DNA of 64,000 nucleotides from JBHJGP01 sp050331695 (GCA_050331695.1 JBHJGP010000029.1:1-64000), one strand, 5' to 3'; positions 17,709 to 27,105 are shown, counted from the stretch's first letter. Numbers and translations: made by a program. Notes: generated by a model from the letters alone, not told the origin.

Positions 17709-18458
17709 ATGTCAGAGCCCTCCTTCATCGACCATGACGGCGAGCGCCTCGCCTATATTCGCACCGAGGGCCGCGCACCTGAAATTCTGTTCTGTCCCGG
17801 CTTTCGCTCCGATATGACCGGCTCGAAGGCGCTGGCGATCGAAGCCCACTGCCGGGAAAGGGGCTTGGCCTGCACCCGGTTCGACTATTCCGGCCATGGC
17901 GCATCGTCGGGGCGCTTCGAGGCCGGCACGATCGGCCGCTGGGCCTCGGACGCCATCGCCGTCTTGGACCAGGTCGTTCACGGCCCCGCCGTCGTGGTCG
18001 GCTCCAGCATGGGCGGCTGGATCATGTTGCTCATGGCCCGCGCCAGACCCGGCCGAATACAGGGGTTGGTTGGCATCGCGCCCGCTCCCGACTTCACCGA
18101 GGATCTGGTCTGGGAGGCGGCGAGCCCGCAACAAAGAGAAGTCCTATTACGTCAGGGTGTTTGGCTCCAGCCGTCGGCCTATGACGAGGCACCGACGCCG
18201 ATAACCAAAGCGTTGGTCGAGGACGGACGCAACCATCTTCTGCTTCGGGCGCCGCTGGCGGTGCATTGCCCGGTCCACCTGATCCACGGCATGGTCGATC
18301 CGGATGTGCCCTGGCGGACCAGTCTTCGGATCGCCGAGAAGCTGAGAAGCGAGAAGGTCGTCGTGGAGCTGGTGAAGGACGGCGAACACAGGCTGTCCCG
18401 GGACGAGGACATCGCTCGGATCCTGGCGGCCGTTGACGAGATTGCGTCCGTCAGATGA
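17709..18458 (+). CDS. Alpha/beta hydrolase
   Basis: 249 residues from ATG 17709 (an in-frame ATG at 17691 is less well placed). Nucleophile elbow GSSMGG near residue 100, oxyanion strand FCPGFRSDM, acid in HGMVDPDVPW and histidine in DGEHRLS complete the catalytic triad. Similar to the ABHD10/serine thioesterase-like group. Substrate unknown. Its 3' end overlaps the convergent SDR gene by 8 bases. Confidence 0.85.
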   Translation: MSEPSFIDHDGERLAYIRTEGRAPEILFCPGFRSDMTGSKALAIEAHCRERGLACTRFDYSGHGASSGRFEAGTIGRWASDAIAVLDQVVHGPAVVVGSSMGGWIMLLMARARPGRIQGLVGIAPAPDFTEDLVWEAASPQQREVLLRQGVWLQPSAYDEAPTPITKALVEDGRNHLLLRAPLAVHCPVHLIHGMVDPDVPWRTSLRIAEKLRSEKVVVELVKDGEHRLSRDEDIARILAAVDEIASVR

Positions 18459-19290
18459 GCGAAGCCAAGCCCTCCCGGTAGGTTGGATAGGCGAGGCTCA
18501 CGCCCAGATCCCGCCGGATCCGATCATTGCGGATCCGCCGATTGTCCGCATAGAAGCTCCGCGCCATGGGCGACAACTCGGCCGTCTCGAAAGGGATGTC
18601 GGGGGGCACCGGAACGCCCAGCAAGTGAGCACCGTGGGCGATCACGTCCTGGGGCGGTGCCGGTTCGTCATCGCAAACATTGTAGATTGTGCCGGGCGCA
18701 GGCCTTTCGATCGATGCTTCGAGAACATTGGCGATGTCTTCGACATGGATCCGGGAGAAGAGCTGGCCCTCCTTGACGATGCGCCGAGCCTTGCCGGCCC
18801 GAAGAGCATCGATGGCGCTCCGCCCCGGTCCGTAAATGCCGGCAAGCCGGAAAATGTGCGCAGGCAACCCGCTCTCCAGCCAGGCACGCTCGGCTTCAAC
18901 CCGGTATTGGCCGCGTTCGCTGGTGGGCGCCAACGAGGCGCTCTCGTCGACCCAGGCTCCGTCCCGGTCGCCATAGACGGCCGTGGTACCGAGATAGCCG
19001 GCCCAGCTCAGCCGCTTGCTCGCCCGCAAATCGGTCAAATGACGGAGCAGCACCAGATCACCCTCGGCGTCGGGCCTGATCGAGGTGAGGATATGGCTGG
19101 CACTTCCGATGATATCGGTCGGCAGCGCCGTGGTCTCGTCGAACGGCAGCATGGTGGCGCCCCTGGCGGCCCAGCGTTGCCGAAGATTCGCCTGGCGGCT
19201 GGTTCCGATCACCTTCCAGCCGGCGGCCAAGAGCCGATCGGCGAGAACTTGGGCTGAATAGCCGAGGCCGAAGAACAGCATGGTTTTCAC
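18451..19290 (-). CDS. SDR-family NAD(P)-binding protein (YeeZ-like)
   Basis: About 279 residues. I chose GTG 19290, which overlaps the queG stop as GTGA; ATG 19281 is an alternative. MLFFGLGYSAQVLADRLLAAG is a G-x-G-x-x-A Rossmann start, GTTAVYGDRDGAWVDES is the catalytic region, FRLAGIYGPGRSAID follows. This subgroup (E. coli YeeZ-like) has no known reaction. Translationally coupled downstream of queG. Confidence 0.8.
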   Translation of the reverse strand: MKTMLFFGLGYSAQVLADRLLAAGWKVIGTSRQANLRQRWAARGATMLPFDETTALPTDIIGSASHILTSIRPDAEGDLVLLRHLTDLRASKRLSWAGYLGTTAVYGDRDGAWVDESASLAPTSERGQYRVEAERAWLESGLPAHIFRLAGIYGPGRSAIDALRAGKARRIVKEGQLFSRIHVEDIANVLEASIERPAPGTIYNVCDDEPAPPQDVIAHGAHLLGVPVPPDIPFETAELSPMARSFYADNRRIRNDRIRRDLGVSLAYPTYREGLASLI

Positions 19291-20381
19291 AAGGCGGTCT
19301 CCCATTCGAGCCGGACCGTGCGGTCCGGCTCGGCGTCGCTTCGGGCTTGTCTGATTTCGAGAAACCGTTTCGGCTCCAGGCGGGCGAGGGCCCAAACGGC
19401 TGCCCCCCGGACGATCGGCTGAGCGGCATCCAGCTTAGCCTCGACCGGCCCGATCAAATCCGCATCCCGGCTGTTACCGGCGGCGATCAGACAATTTCTG
19501 TGAAAGCGGGCGAGGCCGATCCGCTTGATCGGGTTTTTGCGAAACAGATCACGAAAATCCGGATCCGTCAGGGAAAGCAGCTCCTTAAGCGTTAGCCGTA
19601 GCAAGGATGGCCGCTGGGCCAGCCGCACTTCCCTCGCCTGGGCCGAAAACTTGTTCCAGGGACAAACGGCCAGGCAATCGTCGCAGCCATAGATCCTGTT
19701 GCCCATGCGCTCGCGAAACGCGGGCGGGATCGGCCCCGGATGTTCGATCGTGAGATAGGAGATGCATTTTCGGGCATCGAGCCGATAGGGGGCATCGAAG
19801 GCGTCGGTGGGGCAGATATCCAGGCATCGCCGGCAGGAGCCGCAACGATCGGTTTCGGGCTCATCGGTGGTGAAGGGCCTGTCGACGAAGATTTCACCCA
19901 GAAATAGCCAGGATCCGAATTTGCGGCTGACCAAATTGGTGTGTTTGCCCCGCCAGCCGAGCCCGGCTCTCTGGGCCAAGGGTTTTTCCAGGACCGGTGC
20001 CGTGTCGACGAACACCTTGACCTGGCAGTCGAACCGGGTGGCGATCCAGCCGGCAAGGTTTTTTAGCCGGCCCTTGATCAGCTCGTGATAGTCGTCGCCC
20101 CGGGCGTAGACGGACAAGGTCGCTTCACTCGGCCTTCCAAGCGAAGCAAGCGGCTCATCCTCCGGCGCGTAATTGACGCCAGTCGCGATGACGGTGCGTG
20201 CATCTGGCCAAAGATCGATCGGTGAGCGCCGTCTGTTGGCGGTCGTTGCCATCCAACCCATGGTGCCATGAGCCCCCTGGGCAAGAAACCGCGTCAGCCG
20301 CCGCTGGGTTTGCTCCGGTATCGAGGCACTAGCGAAACCGACGCAATCGAAGCCAAGAGCGAGGGCGCGGTCGCGGATCAG
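19287..20381 (-). CDS. queG: Epoxyqueuosine reductase QueG
   Basis: Converts epoxyqueuosine to queuosine in tRNA anticodons, the last step of Q synthesis, using cobalamin and two [4Fe-4S] clusters. Cluster motifs are visible: CGSCRRCLDICP and CDDCLAVCPWN. The N-terminal cobalamin-binding part includes RALALGFDCVGFA, and the C-terminal HEAT-like part includes KRIGLARFHRNCLIAAGN. The frame is open upstream to 20573 through the FzlA-like gene, but the conserved protein only begins around LIRDRALALGF. No ATG or good GTG lies there; CTG 20381 is the nearest plausible start, so the 5' end is uncertain. Its stop overlaps the SDR gene. Confidence 0.92.
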   Translation of the reverse strand: MIRDRALALGFDCVGFASASIPEQTQRRLTRFLAQGAHGTMGWMATTANRRRSPIDLWPDARTVIATGVNYAPEDEPLASLGRPSEATLSVYARGDDYHELIKGRLKNLAGWIATRFDCQVKVFVDTAPVLEKPLAQRAGLGWRGKHTNLVSRKFGSWLFLGEIFVDRPFTTDEPETDRCGSCRRCLDICPTDAFDAPYRLDARKCISYLTIEHPGPIPPAFRERMGNRIYGCDDCLAVCPWNKFSAQAREVRLAQRPSLLRLTLKELLSLTDPDFRDLFRKNPIKRIGLARFHRNCLIAAGNSRDADLIGPVEAKLDAAQPIVRGAAVWALARLEPKRFLEIRQARSDAEPDRTVRLEWETAL

Positions 20382-20385
20382 GTTT

Positions 20386-21126
20386 TCAGAAGTCGAGATC
20401 GTCGTAGTGATCGGGCGGCCTGACCGATGTGATCCGATCCCGGAGGAGGGAGCGGAAACTCGGGCGCGACTTGATCCGCGCATACCATTCCTTGGCGTCA
20501 TTGTTGGCCGCCCAGGGAACGTCCCCCAAATAGTCCAGAACCGAGAGATGCGCGGCCGCCGCGAGATCGGCAAGGGTGATCTTGTCGCCGACCAGCCAGT
20601 TTCGACTGAGCGTCAGATGGGCGATATAGTCGAGATGCAGCCGGAGATTGGCCGAGCCCGCGCGCATCGTTTCGGAATTGGGCGTGCCCGAACCCTTCAA
20701 ACGCCAGATCAGCTTCTGCCGCCATAAAGGCTCGGTGACCTCCCGGCAAAATTTCGAATCGAACCAGCCCAGCAGCCGTCGCACCTCATTGCGTTCGGCT
20801 TGGTCCTGACCCAAGAGGCTCGGCTCCGGCGCCACCTCTTCCAAATATTCCTGGATGGCCATGCTGTCCGCGACCACGGTGTCACCGGCGACGAGCACCG
20901 GTACCTCGGCGGCCGGGTTCAGCGCGAGAAACGCTTCCTCCCGGCGCCACGGCTCGACCTCGACCAGGTCCGACGCAATCCCCTTTTCATAGAGTACCAA
21001 TCGCAACTTGCGGGAAAAGGGACAGAGCGGAAAGTGATGGAGAATCGGCGTAATCAGCGGTTCTTCGGCCGGCTCGCGGTACTGGGCAGCGGATGACCAC
21101 CGACTGTCGTCAACGGTCGTCGGCAA
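20386..21126 (-). CDS. Glutathione S-transferase-like protein, resembles FzlA
   Basis: 246 residues or fewer (N-terminal about 20 residues look unconserved; the fold starts at ITPILHHFPLCPFSRKLRL). The thioredoxin-like domain with PxCPFSRK is followed by an all-alpha GST C-terminal domain. The final residues HYDDLDF, plus KSRPSFRSLLRDRI, resemble the conserved tail of FzlA, the GST-fold protein of Caulobacter that binds FtsZ and activates division; in related genomes the gene also lies beside queG. I recognise this from memory and cannot rule out an ordinary GST. Confidence 0.75.
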   Translation of the reverse strand: MPTTVDDSRWSSAAQYREPAEEPLITPILHHFPLCPFSRKLRLVLYEKGIASDLVEVEPWRREEAFLALNPAAEVPVLVAGDTVVADSMAIQEYLEEVAPEPSLLGQDQAERNEVRRLLGWFDSKFCREVTEPLWRQKLIWRLKGSGTPNSETMRAGSANLRLHLDYIAHLTLSRNWLVGDKITLADLAAAAHLSVLDYLGDVPWAANNDAKEWYARIKSRPSFRSLLRDRITSVRPPDHYDDLDF

Positions 21127-21130
21127 AGGC

Positions 21131-21256
21131 TTAACCCTGGCGCGCCTTGAAGCGCGGGTTGGTCTTGTTGATCACGTAGACCCGGCCCTTCCGGCGGATA
21201 ACCCGACAGTCTTTGTGCCGCTTCTTGGCGCTTCTGAGCGAGTTGCGGATCTTCAT
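21131..21256 (-). CDS. rpmJ: 50S ribosomal protein L36
   Basis: 41 residues from ATG 21256: MKIRNSLRSAKKRHKDCRVI then RRKGRVYVINKTNPRFKARQG. This is the zinc-free 41-residue L36 form (the classical four zinc ligands are not all present) common in alphaproteobacteria. The frame is open further upstream, but the product clearly starts at this ATG. Only 4 bases separate rpmE upstream and 4 the FzlA-like gene downstream. Confidence 0.96.
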   Translation of the reverse strand: MKIRNSLRSAKKRHKDCRVIRRKGRVYVINKTNPRFKARQG

Positions 21257-21260
21257 GACT

Positions 21261-21488
21261 TCAGCCCTTCTTGCGGCGGAAGCTCTTGAACTTCCTGTTG
21301 AACTTGTCGACCTGGCCGCGCTGAAGCACCTGCATCTGACCACCGGTCCAAGCGGGGTGCGACCGGCTGTCAATGTCCAGCGTCAAGGTCGCGCCCGGCT
21401 CGCCATAGGTCGAGCGGGTCGTAAAGGTCGAGCCGTCGGTCATCACCACGGTGATTTCGTGGTAATCCGGATGTATGTCTTTTTTCAC
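21261..21488 (-). CDS. rpmE: 50S ribosomal protein L31
   Basis: 75 residues from GTG 21488, which follows GAGGA at the right distance and gives the family N terminus MKKDIHPDYHEITVVM. WTGGQMQVLQRGQVDKFNRK is the conserved C-terminal part. No CxxC zinc pair is seen, so this is a zinc-independent form. Directly followed by rpmJ; divergent from the ABC exporter, a pairing common in alphaproteobacteria. Confidence 0.95.
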   Translation of the reverse strand: MKKDIHPDYHEITVVMTDGSTFTTRSTYGEPGATLTLDIDSRSHPAWTGGQMQVLQRGQVDKFNRKFKSFRRKKG

Positions 21489-21608
21489 GGGTTTCACTCC
21501 TCGAGCGAGCGTCGCTATATAACGGCCACGCCGGAGAACAGCAAGGCCGCAGCACTTCGGAAGTTGCGTGGCCCGAGAGACCCGATCCCGACCTTTCGGA
21601 GTTTTGCC

Positions 21609-23495
21609 ATGGAGGGCGCCAACCTCGCCCTGAAGGCCGATGCGGCCAAACGCCAACAGAGCCGCGACCTGGGCCAGCTACGGCGGCTCGGTGCCTATCT
21701 CGAGCCCTACAAGCTTTGGGTTATCGGCGCCATTCTGGCTCTGGTCATAGCATCCGCGGCCGTGCTTTCGATCGGCATCGGATTGCGCTTCATCGTCGAC
21801 GCCGGTTTCGCCGATGGTCGGGGCGACGCCCTGGACCACGGTATCAACGCCGTGCTGATCGTGGTGGTGGTCCTTGCCTTCGCCACCTTCGCCCGCTCCT
21901 ACATGGTCTCTCGCCTGGGCGAACGGGTGGTCGCCGACCTCCGGCGCAACGTCTACGCCCACGTTATCGCGCTCTCGCCCAGCTTTTTCGAGACCAATCG
22001 CACCGGCGAGGTGATCTCGCGGCTGACGGCCGACACGAGCGTCGTTCAGACAGTGGTCAGCAGCAGCGTTACCCAGGCGCTCCGCAATCTGCTCCTGGTC
22101 GTGGGCGGTCTGGGGTTGCTCATCGTGACCAATCCGACGCTCACCGGCTACGTCGTGGTTGTCGTGCCCCTGGTCATCGTGCCGCTGGTCTGGGTTGGCC
22201 GAAAGGTCCGCCGGTTTAGCCGCGTCGCTCAGGACGAACTGGCAGGCGTTAGCGCCCGGGCAGAAGAAAGTCTGAACGCGGTCCGAACGGTCCAGGCCTT
22301 CGCCCAGGAGCAGGGTGAGATCGAGCGGTTCAGCGACGCCACGGAGACGGCCTTTCAAGCCGCGAGCCGCTACATCTTCGCTCGCGCCCTCCTTGCGGCG
22401 ATCGCCATCACCATGGTGTTCGGTGCCATCGCCGGCATCCTCTATCTCGGTGGGCAGGACGTGCTGGCCGGGCGGATCACCGCTGGCGAGCTCTCGGCAT
22501 TCGTCTTTTACGCTGCAATTGTTGCAAGCGCCGCGGGCGGGCTCAGCGAGATCTACGGTGATCTGCAACGGGCCGCCGGCGCCACCGAGCGCCTGTTCGA
22601 TCTTCTGGCTCAAGAACCGGATATCGCGCCACCGGCGGACCCAAAGCCGATCCCCACGTCGGTCGCTGGCCGTCTCAGCTTCAATGACGTGTCATTCGCC
22701 TATCCCGCGTTCGGCGATGCGGCCGTCCTTTCCGACCTGGATCTGGATGTTGCCGCCGGCGAGACCGTGGCGCTGGTCGGGCCGTCGGGCGCCGGCAAAA
22801 CCACCGTTTTTCAGCTCCTTTTGCGCTTCTACGATCCGACAACCGGAACCATAACGCTCGACGGGATCGATCTTCGTGATGTGGACCCGCGGGCGCTCCG
22901 CCGAGTTGTGGGGCTGGTGCCGCAGGAGCCGGTCGTCTTCTCGGCGAATGGCTGGGACAACATCCGCTACGGCAAACCCGATGCCGATGATCGAGCGGTT
23001 CGGGAAGCGGCTGAGATCGCCAACGCGACCGAGTTCCTGGAGCGCCTTCCTCAAGGTTTCGACACTTTCCTGGGTGAGAAAGGCGTTCGCCTTTCGACGG
23101 GCCAGCGCCAGCGCATGGCCCTTGCCCGCGCGGTCTTGCGCGATCCCCGGATCCTGCTCTTGGACGAGGCGACCAGTGCCCTCGACGCGGAAAGCGAACG
23201 CCACGTTCAAGAAGCCCTGGAGCGGGTCATGGCGGGCCGGACCAGTCTGGTCATCGCCCACCGCCTGGCGACCGTCCGAAAAGCGGATCGGATCGTCGTC
23301 GTCGATCATGGACGGGTCGTTGCCGCCGGCTCCCATGACCAATTGGTCGATCAAGGGGGCCTCTACGCCCGACTGGCGTCGCTTCAGTTTGGGGCGAATG
23401 GTGCGGCGGACCGGCCGCTGGAGCCGGCCCTTTGGCCGGACGGACATGAAAGCCCCTGGCAAGACCAGGGCTCAAACGTTCGCGAGCCTTCTTGA
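21609..23495 (+). CDS. ABC exporter, fused permease and ATPase (MsbA-like)
   Basis: 628 residues from ATG 21609; the open frame upstream to 21213 is antisense to rpmE/rpmJ and not part of the gene. A six-helix ABC transmembrane domain (about 35-330; first helix WVIGAILALVIASAAVLSIGI) is followed by the nucleotide-binding domain: Walker A GPSGAGKTT (about 393), Q-loop GLVPQEPVVFSA, signature LSTGQRQR (LSxGQ, about 495) and Walker B ILLLDEATSALD. Functions as a homodimer exporting lipid, lipopeptide or other hydrophobic substrate; the cargo is not identifiable. Confidence 0.92.
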   Translation: MEGANLALKADAAKRQQSRDLGQLRRLGAYLEPYKLWVIGAILALVIASAAVLSIGIGLRFIVDAGFADGRGDALDHGINAVLIVVVVLAFATFARSYMVSRLGERVVADLRRNVYAHVIALSPSFFETNRTGEVISRLTADTSVVQTVVSSSVTQALRNLLLVVGGLGLLIVTNPTLTGYVVVVVPLVIVPLVWVGRKVRRFSRVAQDELAGVSARAEESLNAVRTVQAFAQEQGEIERFSDATETAFQAASRYIFARALLAAIAITMVFGAIAGILYLGGQDVLAGRITAGELSAFVFYAAIVASAAGGLSEIYGDLQRAAGATERLFDLLAQEPDIAPPADPKPIPTSVAGRLSFNDVSFAYPAFGDAAVLSDLDLDVAAGETVALVGPSGAGKTTVFQLLLRFYDPTTGTITLDGIDLRDVDPRALRRVVGLVPQEPVVFSANGWDNIRYGKPDADDRAVREAAEIANATEFLERLPQGFDTFLGEKGVRLSTGQRQRMALARAVLRDPRILLLDEATSALDAESERHVQEALERVMAGRTSLVIAHRLATVRKADRIVVVDHGRVVAAGSHDQLVDQGGLYARLASLQFGANGAADRPLEPALWPDGHESPWQDQGSNVREPS

Positions 23496-23643
23496 CCATC
23501 GCTTGTGGGCGGATGATCTGCGGCGGGCCGTGCGTCTTACTCAGACGCGTGGGTGATGGATCGCAGTGCGTGACGCTGCCATCAAACGCTCATACGGCGG
23601 TGATGTTGTGATATTTTGGTCGTAACTTTGAGTGAGGACGCGC

Positions 23644-24531
23644 ATGGATGCTGAAAAGGCCGAGGGGTCCGCAGCTCACATCGTCGATGAGCTTATCTTG
23701 GAGCGGGCTCCTGGCCTCTCCGGCAACCAACTCAGCCGCGCATTCTTACGTCGGGGTCTCTACCGGATGTTGCTCTATCCGGAGGCCGTCCGCGTAGCCG
23801 ACGAGATTGCACCTCAATCCGGTCTCGAGGTGCTCGAAACGCTCAGCCAGCTACTCAAAATCGATCTCGAAGTCGACGGATTACAAAACCTTCCCGCCAC
23901 CGGCCGGGTCGTGGTCGCCCCGAACCACCCCACTGGCATCGCTGACGGCATAGCGCTCTACGACGCCATCAAAGGCGTGCGCACCGACTTCAGCGTCTTC
24001 GCCAACGGTGACGCGATCCGGGTCGCGCCGGGGCTGGAGGACGTCATCATTCCTGTCGAGTGGGAGGAGGCCAAGAGATCTCACGGCAGTTCGCGGGCGA
24101 CATTGATGCGCGCGGCCCGGGACTTTCGGGACAATCAGTGCGTGGTTTTATTTCCGTCCGGCCGGATGGCCTATATGAGCTGGACCGGGCTTCGAGAGCG
24201 TCCCTGGCAGCCGACGATCATTTCACTGGCGCGCAAATTCAAGGCGCCGATCGTCCCGTTACATATCTACAGCCGCAACTCCTGGGTGTTCTACACCTTC
24301 TCAAAGATCAGCAACGAGCTTCGCGACGTGACCTTGTTCCGCGAGTTTCTCAACAAGCGCGGCCAAAAGTTTCGACTTTGCTTCGGCCAGCCGATCGATG
24401 CCAATTCCTTGAATGCCGATCCGGCCAAGGCAGTGGCCGAACTTCAGCAGGTGGTTGAAGTCGAGATGAAACGGGAAGGGTTTTCCGACAAGCTCCTGGG
24501 CTTGAAACGCCCTAAGCCGGCGCCGGTCTAA
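23644..24531 (+). CDS. 1-acyl-sn-glycerol-3-phosphate acyltransferase-like protein
   Basis: 295 residues from ATG 23644 with GAGGACG upstream. VAPNHPTGIADGIALYDA is the catalytic motif of a PlsC-like subgroup (His then Asp, with one more spacer residue than the classical HX4D), and VVLFPSGRMAYM is the second block. Expected to transfer an acyl chain to a glycerophosphate-like acceptor at the inner membrane. Its 3' end overlaps the convergent oxyR gene by 20 bases. Confidence 0.8.
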   Translation: MDAEKAEGSAAHIVDELILERAPGLSGNQLSRAFLRRGLYRMLLYPEAVRVADEIAPQSGLEVLETLSQLLKIDLEVDGLQNLPATGRVVVAPNHPTGIADGIALYDAIKGVRTDFSVFANGDAIRVAPGLEDVIIPVEWEEAKRSHGSSRATLMRAARDFRDNQCVVLFPSGRMAYMSWTGLRERPWQPTIISLARKFKAPIVPLHIYSRNSWVFYTFSKISNELRDVTLFREFLNKRGQKFRLCFGQPIDANSLNADPAKAVAELQQVVEVEMKREGFSDKLLGLKRPKPAPV

Positions 24532-25471
24532 CCAGGCGACGGCCGCCGACGAGCTTGGTGGTCGCGCCGGCTTCGGAGGCGATGGCGGTCATCAGGTCAC
24601 CCAAGACCCGAAAATCCTCTTTCCGAGGCGAAGAAGCGCGCCAGGCAAGGGCCAGGGTCCGGCTCGGCTGCGGATCATCGAACCGGATGAAGCGGACAGC
24701 CTGGTGATGGCCTTCCACGGCGAGACTGATCTCCGGCAACAGCGTCATGCCAAGACCATTTGCAACCATCTGCATCAATGTCGAAAGGCTCGACGCACCG
24801 AAACGGTCACTGGGATGAATCTGATGGCGCCGGCAGAAGGCCACCGCCTGATCTCTGAGACAATGCCCCTCTTCCAGCAGGAGCAGCCGGTGATCACGAA
24901 ACCGATCAAGCGGCGTTGGGCCTAGCGGATCGGCCGCTTCCTGGTCGGGCACCGCCAGGACGAAACGGTCCTCGACCACCGTGAATGTCTCGATATCGGA
25001 GCGGTCGAGCGGCAGGGCCAACAGGAGCAGATCGAGCTCACCCTCGAACAGCTGATCGACCAGAAGATGGGTCACGGTTTCGCGCACGCGAAGATCAAGC
25101 TGCCCGCACTGGGAACGCAGTTTCGGCAGCAATCGGGGCAGGAGGTAGGGCGCGATCGACGGGATTACGCCCAGGCGCAGGGTCCCGGCGAGAGGGTTCT
25201 GATGATGGCGGGCAAAGTCGCCCAGGTCCCGCACATCGTTCAAGATGCGCCGGGCCCGTTCGGCGATGCCTCGCCCCGTTTCGGTCAACTGAACGCCGGT
25301 CGTCCGGCGCTCCAGGAGCACCACGCCGAGCTCGCGCTCCAGGGCCGCGATCTGCATCGACAGCGCAGGTTGGGTCACGGCGCATTGATCAGCGGCGCGG
25401 CCGAAATGACCTAATCTGGCAACCGCCTCGAAATAGCGGAGTTTCTTCAGCGAAAGATTAAGTCCGTCCAT
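24512..25471 (-). CDS. oxyR: Hydrogen-peroxide sensor, LysR family OxyR
   Basis: 319 residues. N-terminal HTH: LKKLRYFEAVARLGHFGRAA and CAVTQPALSMQIAALERELG. The sensor domain holds LLEEGHCLRDQAVAFC, in which the two cysteines are 9 apart exactly like Cys199 and Cys208 of E. coli OxyR that form the peroxide-induced disulfide. The gene is divergent from katA, the expected target, with a 98-base gap to the catalase ATG. Regulation of katA and autoregulation are therefore likely. Confidence 0.93.
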   Translation of the reverse strand: MDGLNLSLKKLRYFEAVARLGHFGRAADQCAVTQPALSMQIAALERELGVVLLERRTTGVQLTETGRGIAERARRILNDVRDLGDFARHHQNPLAGTLRLGVIPSIAPYLLPRLLPKLRSQCGQLDLRVRETVTHLLVDQLFEGELDLLLLALPLDRSDIETFTVVEDRFVLAVPDQEAADPLGPTPLDRFRDHRLLLLEEGHCLRDQAVAFCRRHQIHPSDRFGASSLSTLMQMVANGLGMTLLPEISLAVEGHHQAVRFIRFDDPQPSRTLALAWRASSPRKEDFRVLGDLMTAIASEAGATTKLVGGRRLVRPAPA

Positions 25472-25569
25472 AATCGATCAGTTCTGCTTATCGGATCAGA
25501 AAGTTTATACGATTGGTGCTGATCGAGAACAATCGCTAACTCTGGATATCAATGGCAAGGGAGAGGCCG
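25472..25569. promoter_or_regulatory. oxyR-katA divergent control region
   Basis: AT-rich 98-bp gap between the two divergent genes with several ATCG/CGAT half-sites (for example TTATCGGATCAGAAAG and TGATCGAGAACAATCG), in a spacing reminiscent of the four half-sites contacted by OxyR tetramers. I cannot define exact positions; the operator call is inference from context. Confidence 0.45.
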
Positions 25570-27048
25570 ATGACAGACAGACCAACCATGACCACCACCG
25601 CCGGTGCGCCGGTTCCCGACAATCAGAACTCGGTCACCGCGGGCCCGCGCGGCCCGGTGCTGTTGCAGGACTATCAGTTAATCGAGAAGCTGGCGCACCA
25701 GAACCGGGAGCGGATCCCGGAGCGGGTGGTCCATGCCAAGGGGTGGGGTGCTTACGGTACGCTCACCATCACCAACGACATCACCCGGTACAGTTGCGCC
25801 AAGCTGTTCTCGGAGGTTGGCAAACAGACGAAAATGATCGCCCGGTTCTCGACCGTCGCCGGCGAGCAGGGTGCTGCCGATGCCGAGCGCGATGTGCGGG
25901 GATTTGCGCTTAAATTCTACACCGAAGAGGGCAATTGGGACATGGTCGGCAACAACACGCCGGTCTTCTTCGTCCGTGATCCCCTCAAGTTTCCGGACTT
26001 CATCAGAACCCAGAAACGCCATCCCAAGACCAATATGCGCTCACCCACCGCCATGTGGGATTTCTGGTCGCTCTCGCCCGAAAGCGTCCATCAGGTCACC
26101 ATCCTCATGTCCGACCGGGGCCTGCCGGTGGCGCCGATGTACATGAACGGCTACGGCTCCCACACTTTCTCTCTGATCAACGCCGCGGGCGAGCGCTTCT
26201 GGGTCAAATTCCACTTCAAGACCGAGCAGGGCCACAAGCACTACACCAACGCCGAGGCCGTGGACGTGATCGGCAAGACCCGGGAGTCCTACCAGGAGGA
26301 ATTGTTCGGCGCTATCGACCGGGGCGAGTTTCCCAAGTGGCGGATGTGCATCCAGGTGATGCCGGAAGCGGATGCGGAAAAGCAGCCCTTCAACCCGTTC
26401 GACCTGACCAAGGTCTGGCCCCACGGCGATTTCCCGCTGATCGAGGTCGGCACGCTGGAGCTCAACCGCAATCCCGATAATTACTTCGCCGAGATCGAGC
26501 AGGTGGCGTTTTCGCCCTCCAACATCGTGCCCGGCATCGGTTTCTCGCCCGACAAGATGCTGCAGGCCCGGATCTTTTCCTATGCCGACGCCCATCGCCA
26601 CCGGCTCGGCACCCACTACGAGGCCCTGCCGGTCAATCAGCCCAAGGTGCCCGTCCACCACTACCACAAAGACGGCGCCATGCGCTTTTTCCAGAACGAT
26701 ACCGGCAATCCCGACGCCTACTACGAGCCCAACAGTGTTGGCGGGCCGGTCCAGGCCGACGCCTACCGCGAGCCGCCGCTTCGCATCGACGGTGATGCCG
26801 ATCGTTACGACCACCGCGACGGCAATGACGACACGACCCAGGCGGGCAACCTGTTTCGCCTGATGGATGACGAACAGAAGAACCGGCTGTTCGACAATAT
26901 CGCCGAGGCCATGGCCGGCGTGCCCGAGCACATCATCAAACGCCAGCTCGCCATCTTCCATGCCTGCGACCCGGCCTATGGTGAGGGCGTCGCCAGCCGC
27001 ATGGGCGTTTCCGTCAGTGATCCGGCCACGGCCCAAGCGGCCGAGTAG
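25570..27048 (+). CDS. katA: Catalase (heme, small-subunit clade)
   Basis: 492 residues from ATG 25570, which has AAGGGAGAG upstream. Decomposes hydrogen peroxide. RIPERVVHAKGWGAYGTL contains the distal His, GNNTPVFFVRDPLKFPDF the conserved Asn region, and RIFSYADAHRHRLGTHY the proximal heme-ligand Tyr. Small-subunit length without the C-terminal flavodoxin-like domain. Driven divergently from oxyR; a strong terminator follows. A diverged copy of its last 32 codons is found at 27984-28082, so the region once held a second catalase gene. Confidence 0.97.
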   Translation: MTDRPTMTTTAGAPVPDNQNSVTAGPRGPVLLQDYQLIEKLAHQNRERIPERVVHAKGWGAYGTLTITNDITRYSCAKLFSEVGKQTKMIARFSTVAGEQGAADAERDVRGFALKFYTEEGNWDMVGNNTPVFFVRDPLKFPDFIRTQKRHPKTNMRSPTAMWDFWSLSPESVHQVTILMSDRGLPVAPMYMNGYGSHTFSLINAAGERFWVKFHFKTEQGHKHYTNAEAVDVIGKTRESYQEELFGAIDRGEFPKWRMCIQVMPEADAEKQPFNPFDLTKVWPHGDFPLIEVGTLELNRNPDNYFAEIEQVAFSPSNIVPGIGFSPDKMLQARIFSYADAHRHRLGTHYEALPVNQPKVPVHHYHKDGAMRFFQNDTGNPDAYYEPNSVGGPVQADAYREPPLRIDGDADRYDHRDGNDDTTQAGNLFRLMDDEQKNRLFDNIAEAMAGVPEHIIKRQLAIFHACDPAYGEGVASRMGVSVSDPATAQAAE

Positions 27049-27076
27049 TTTCGTCCGTTCGGTTTTTCGTCTTTAA

Positions 27077-27105
27077 GGGGTCGGGCCCAGCCCGGCCCCT
27101 TTTTT
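27077..27105 (+). terminator. Rho-independent terminator of katA
   Basis: GGGGTCGGGC, loop CCA, GCCCGGCCCC, then six T. Near-perfect GC stem directly downstream of katA. Confidence 0.9.

Noticed and set aside
21213..21608. N-terminal extension of the ABC exporter
   Set aside because: It is antisense to rpmJ and rpmE; the exporter clearly starts at ATG 21609.
21678..22613. 311-residue minus-strand frame
   Set aside because: Shadow of the ABC exporter; His/Asp/Gly-rich composition typical of antisense frames.
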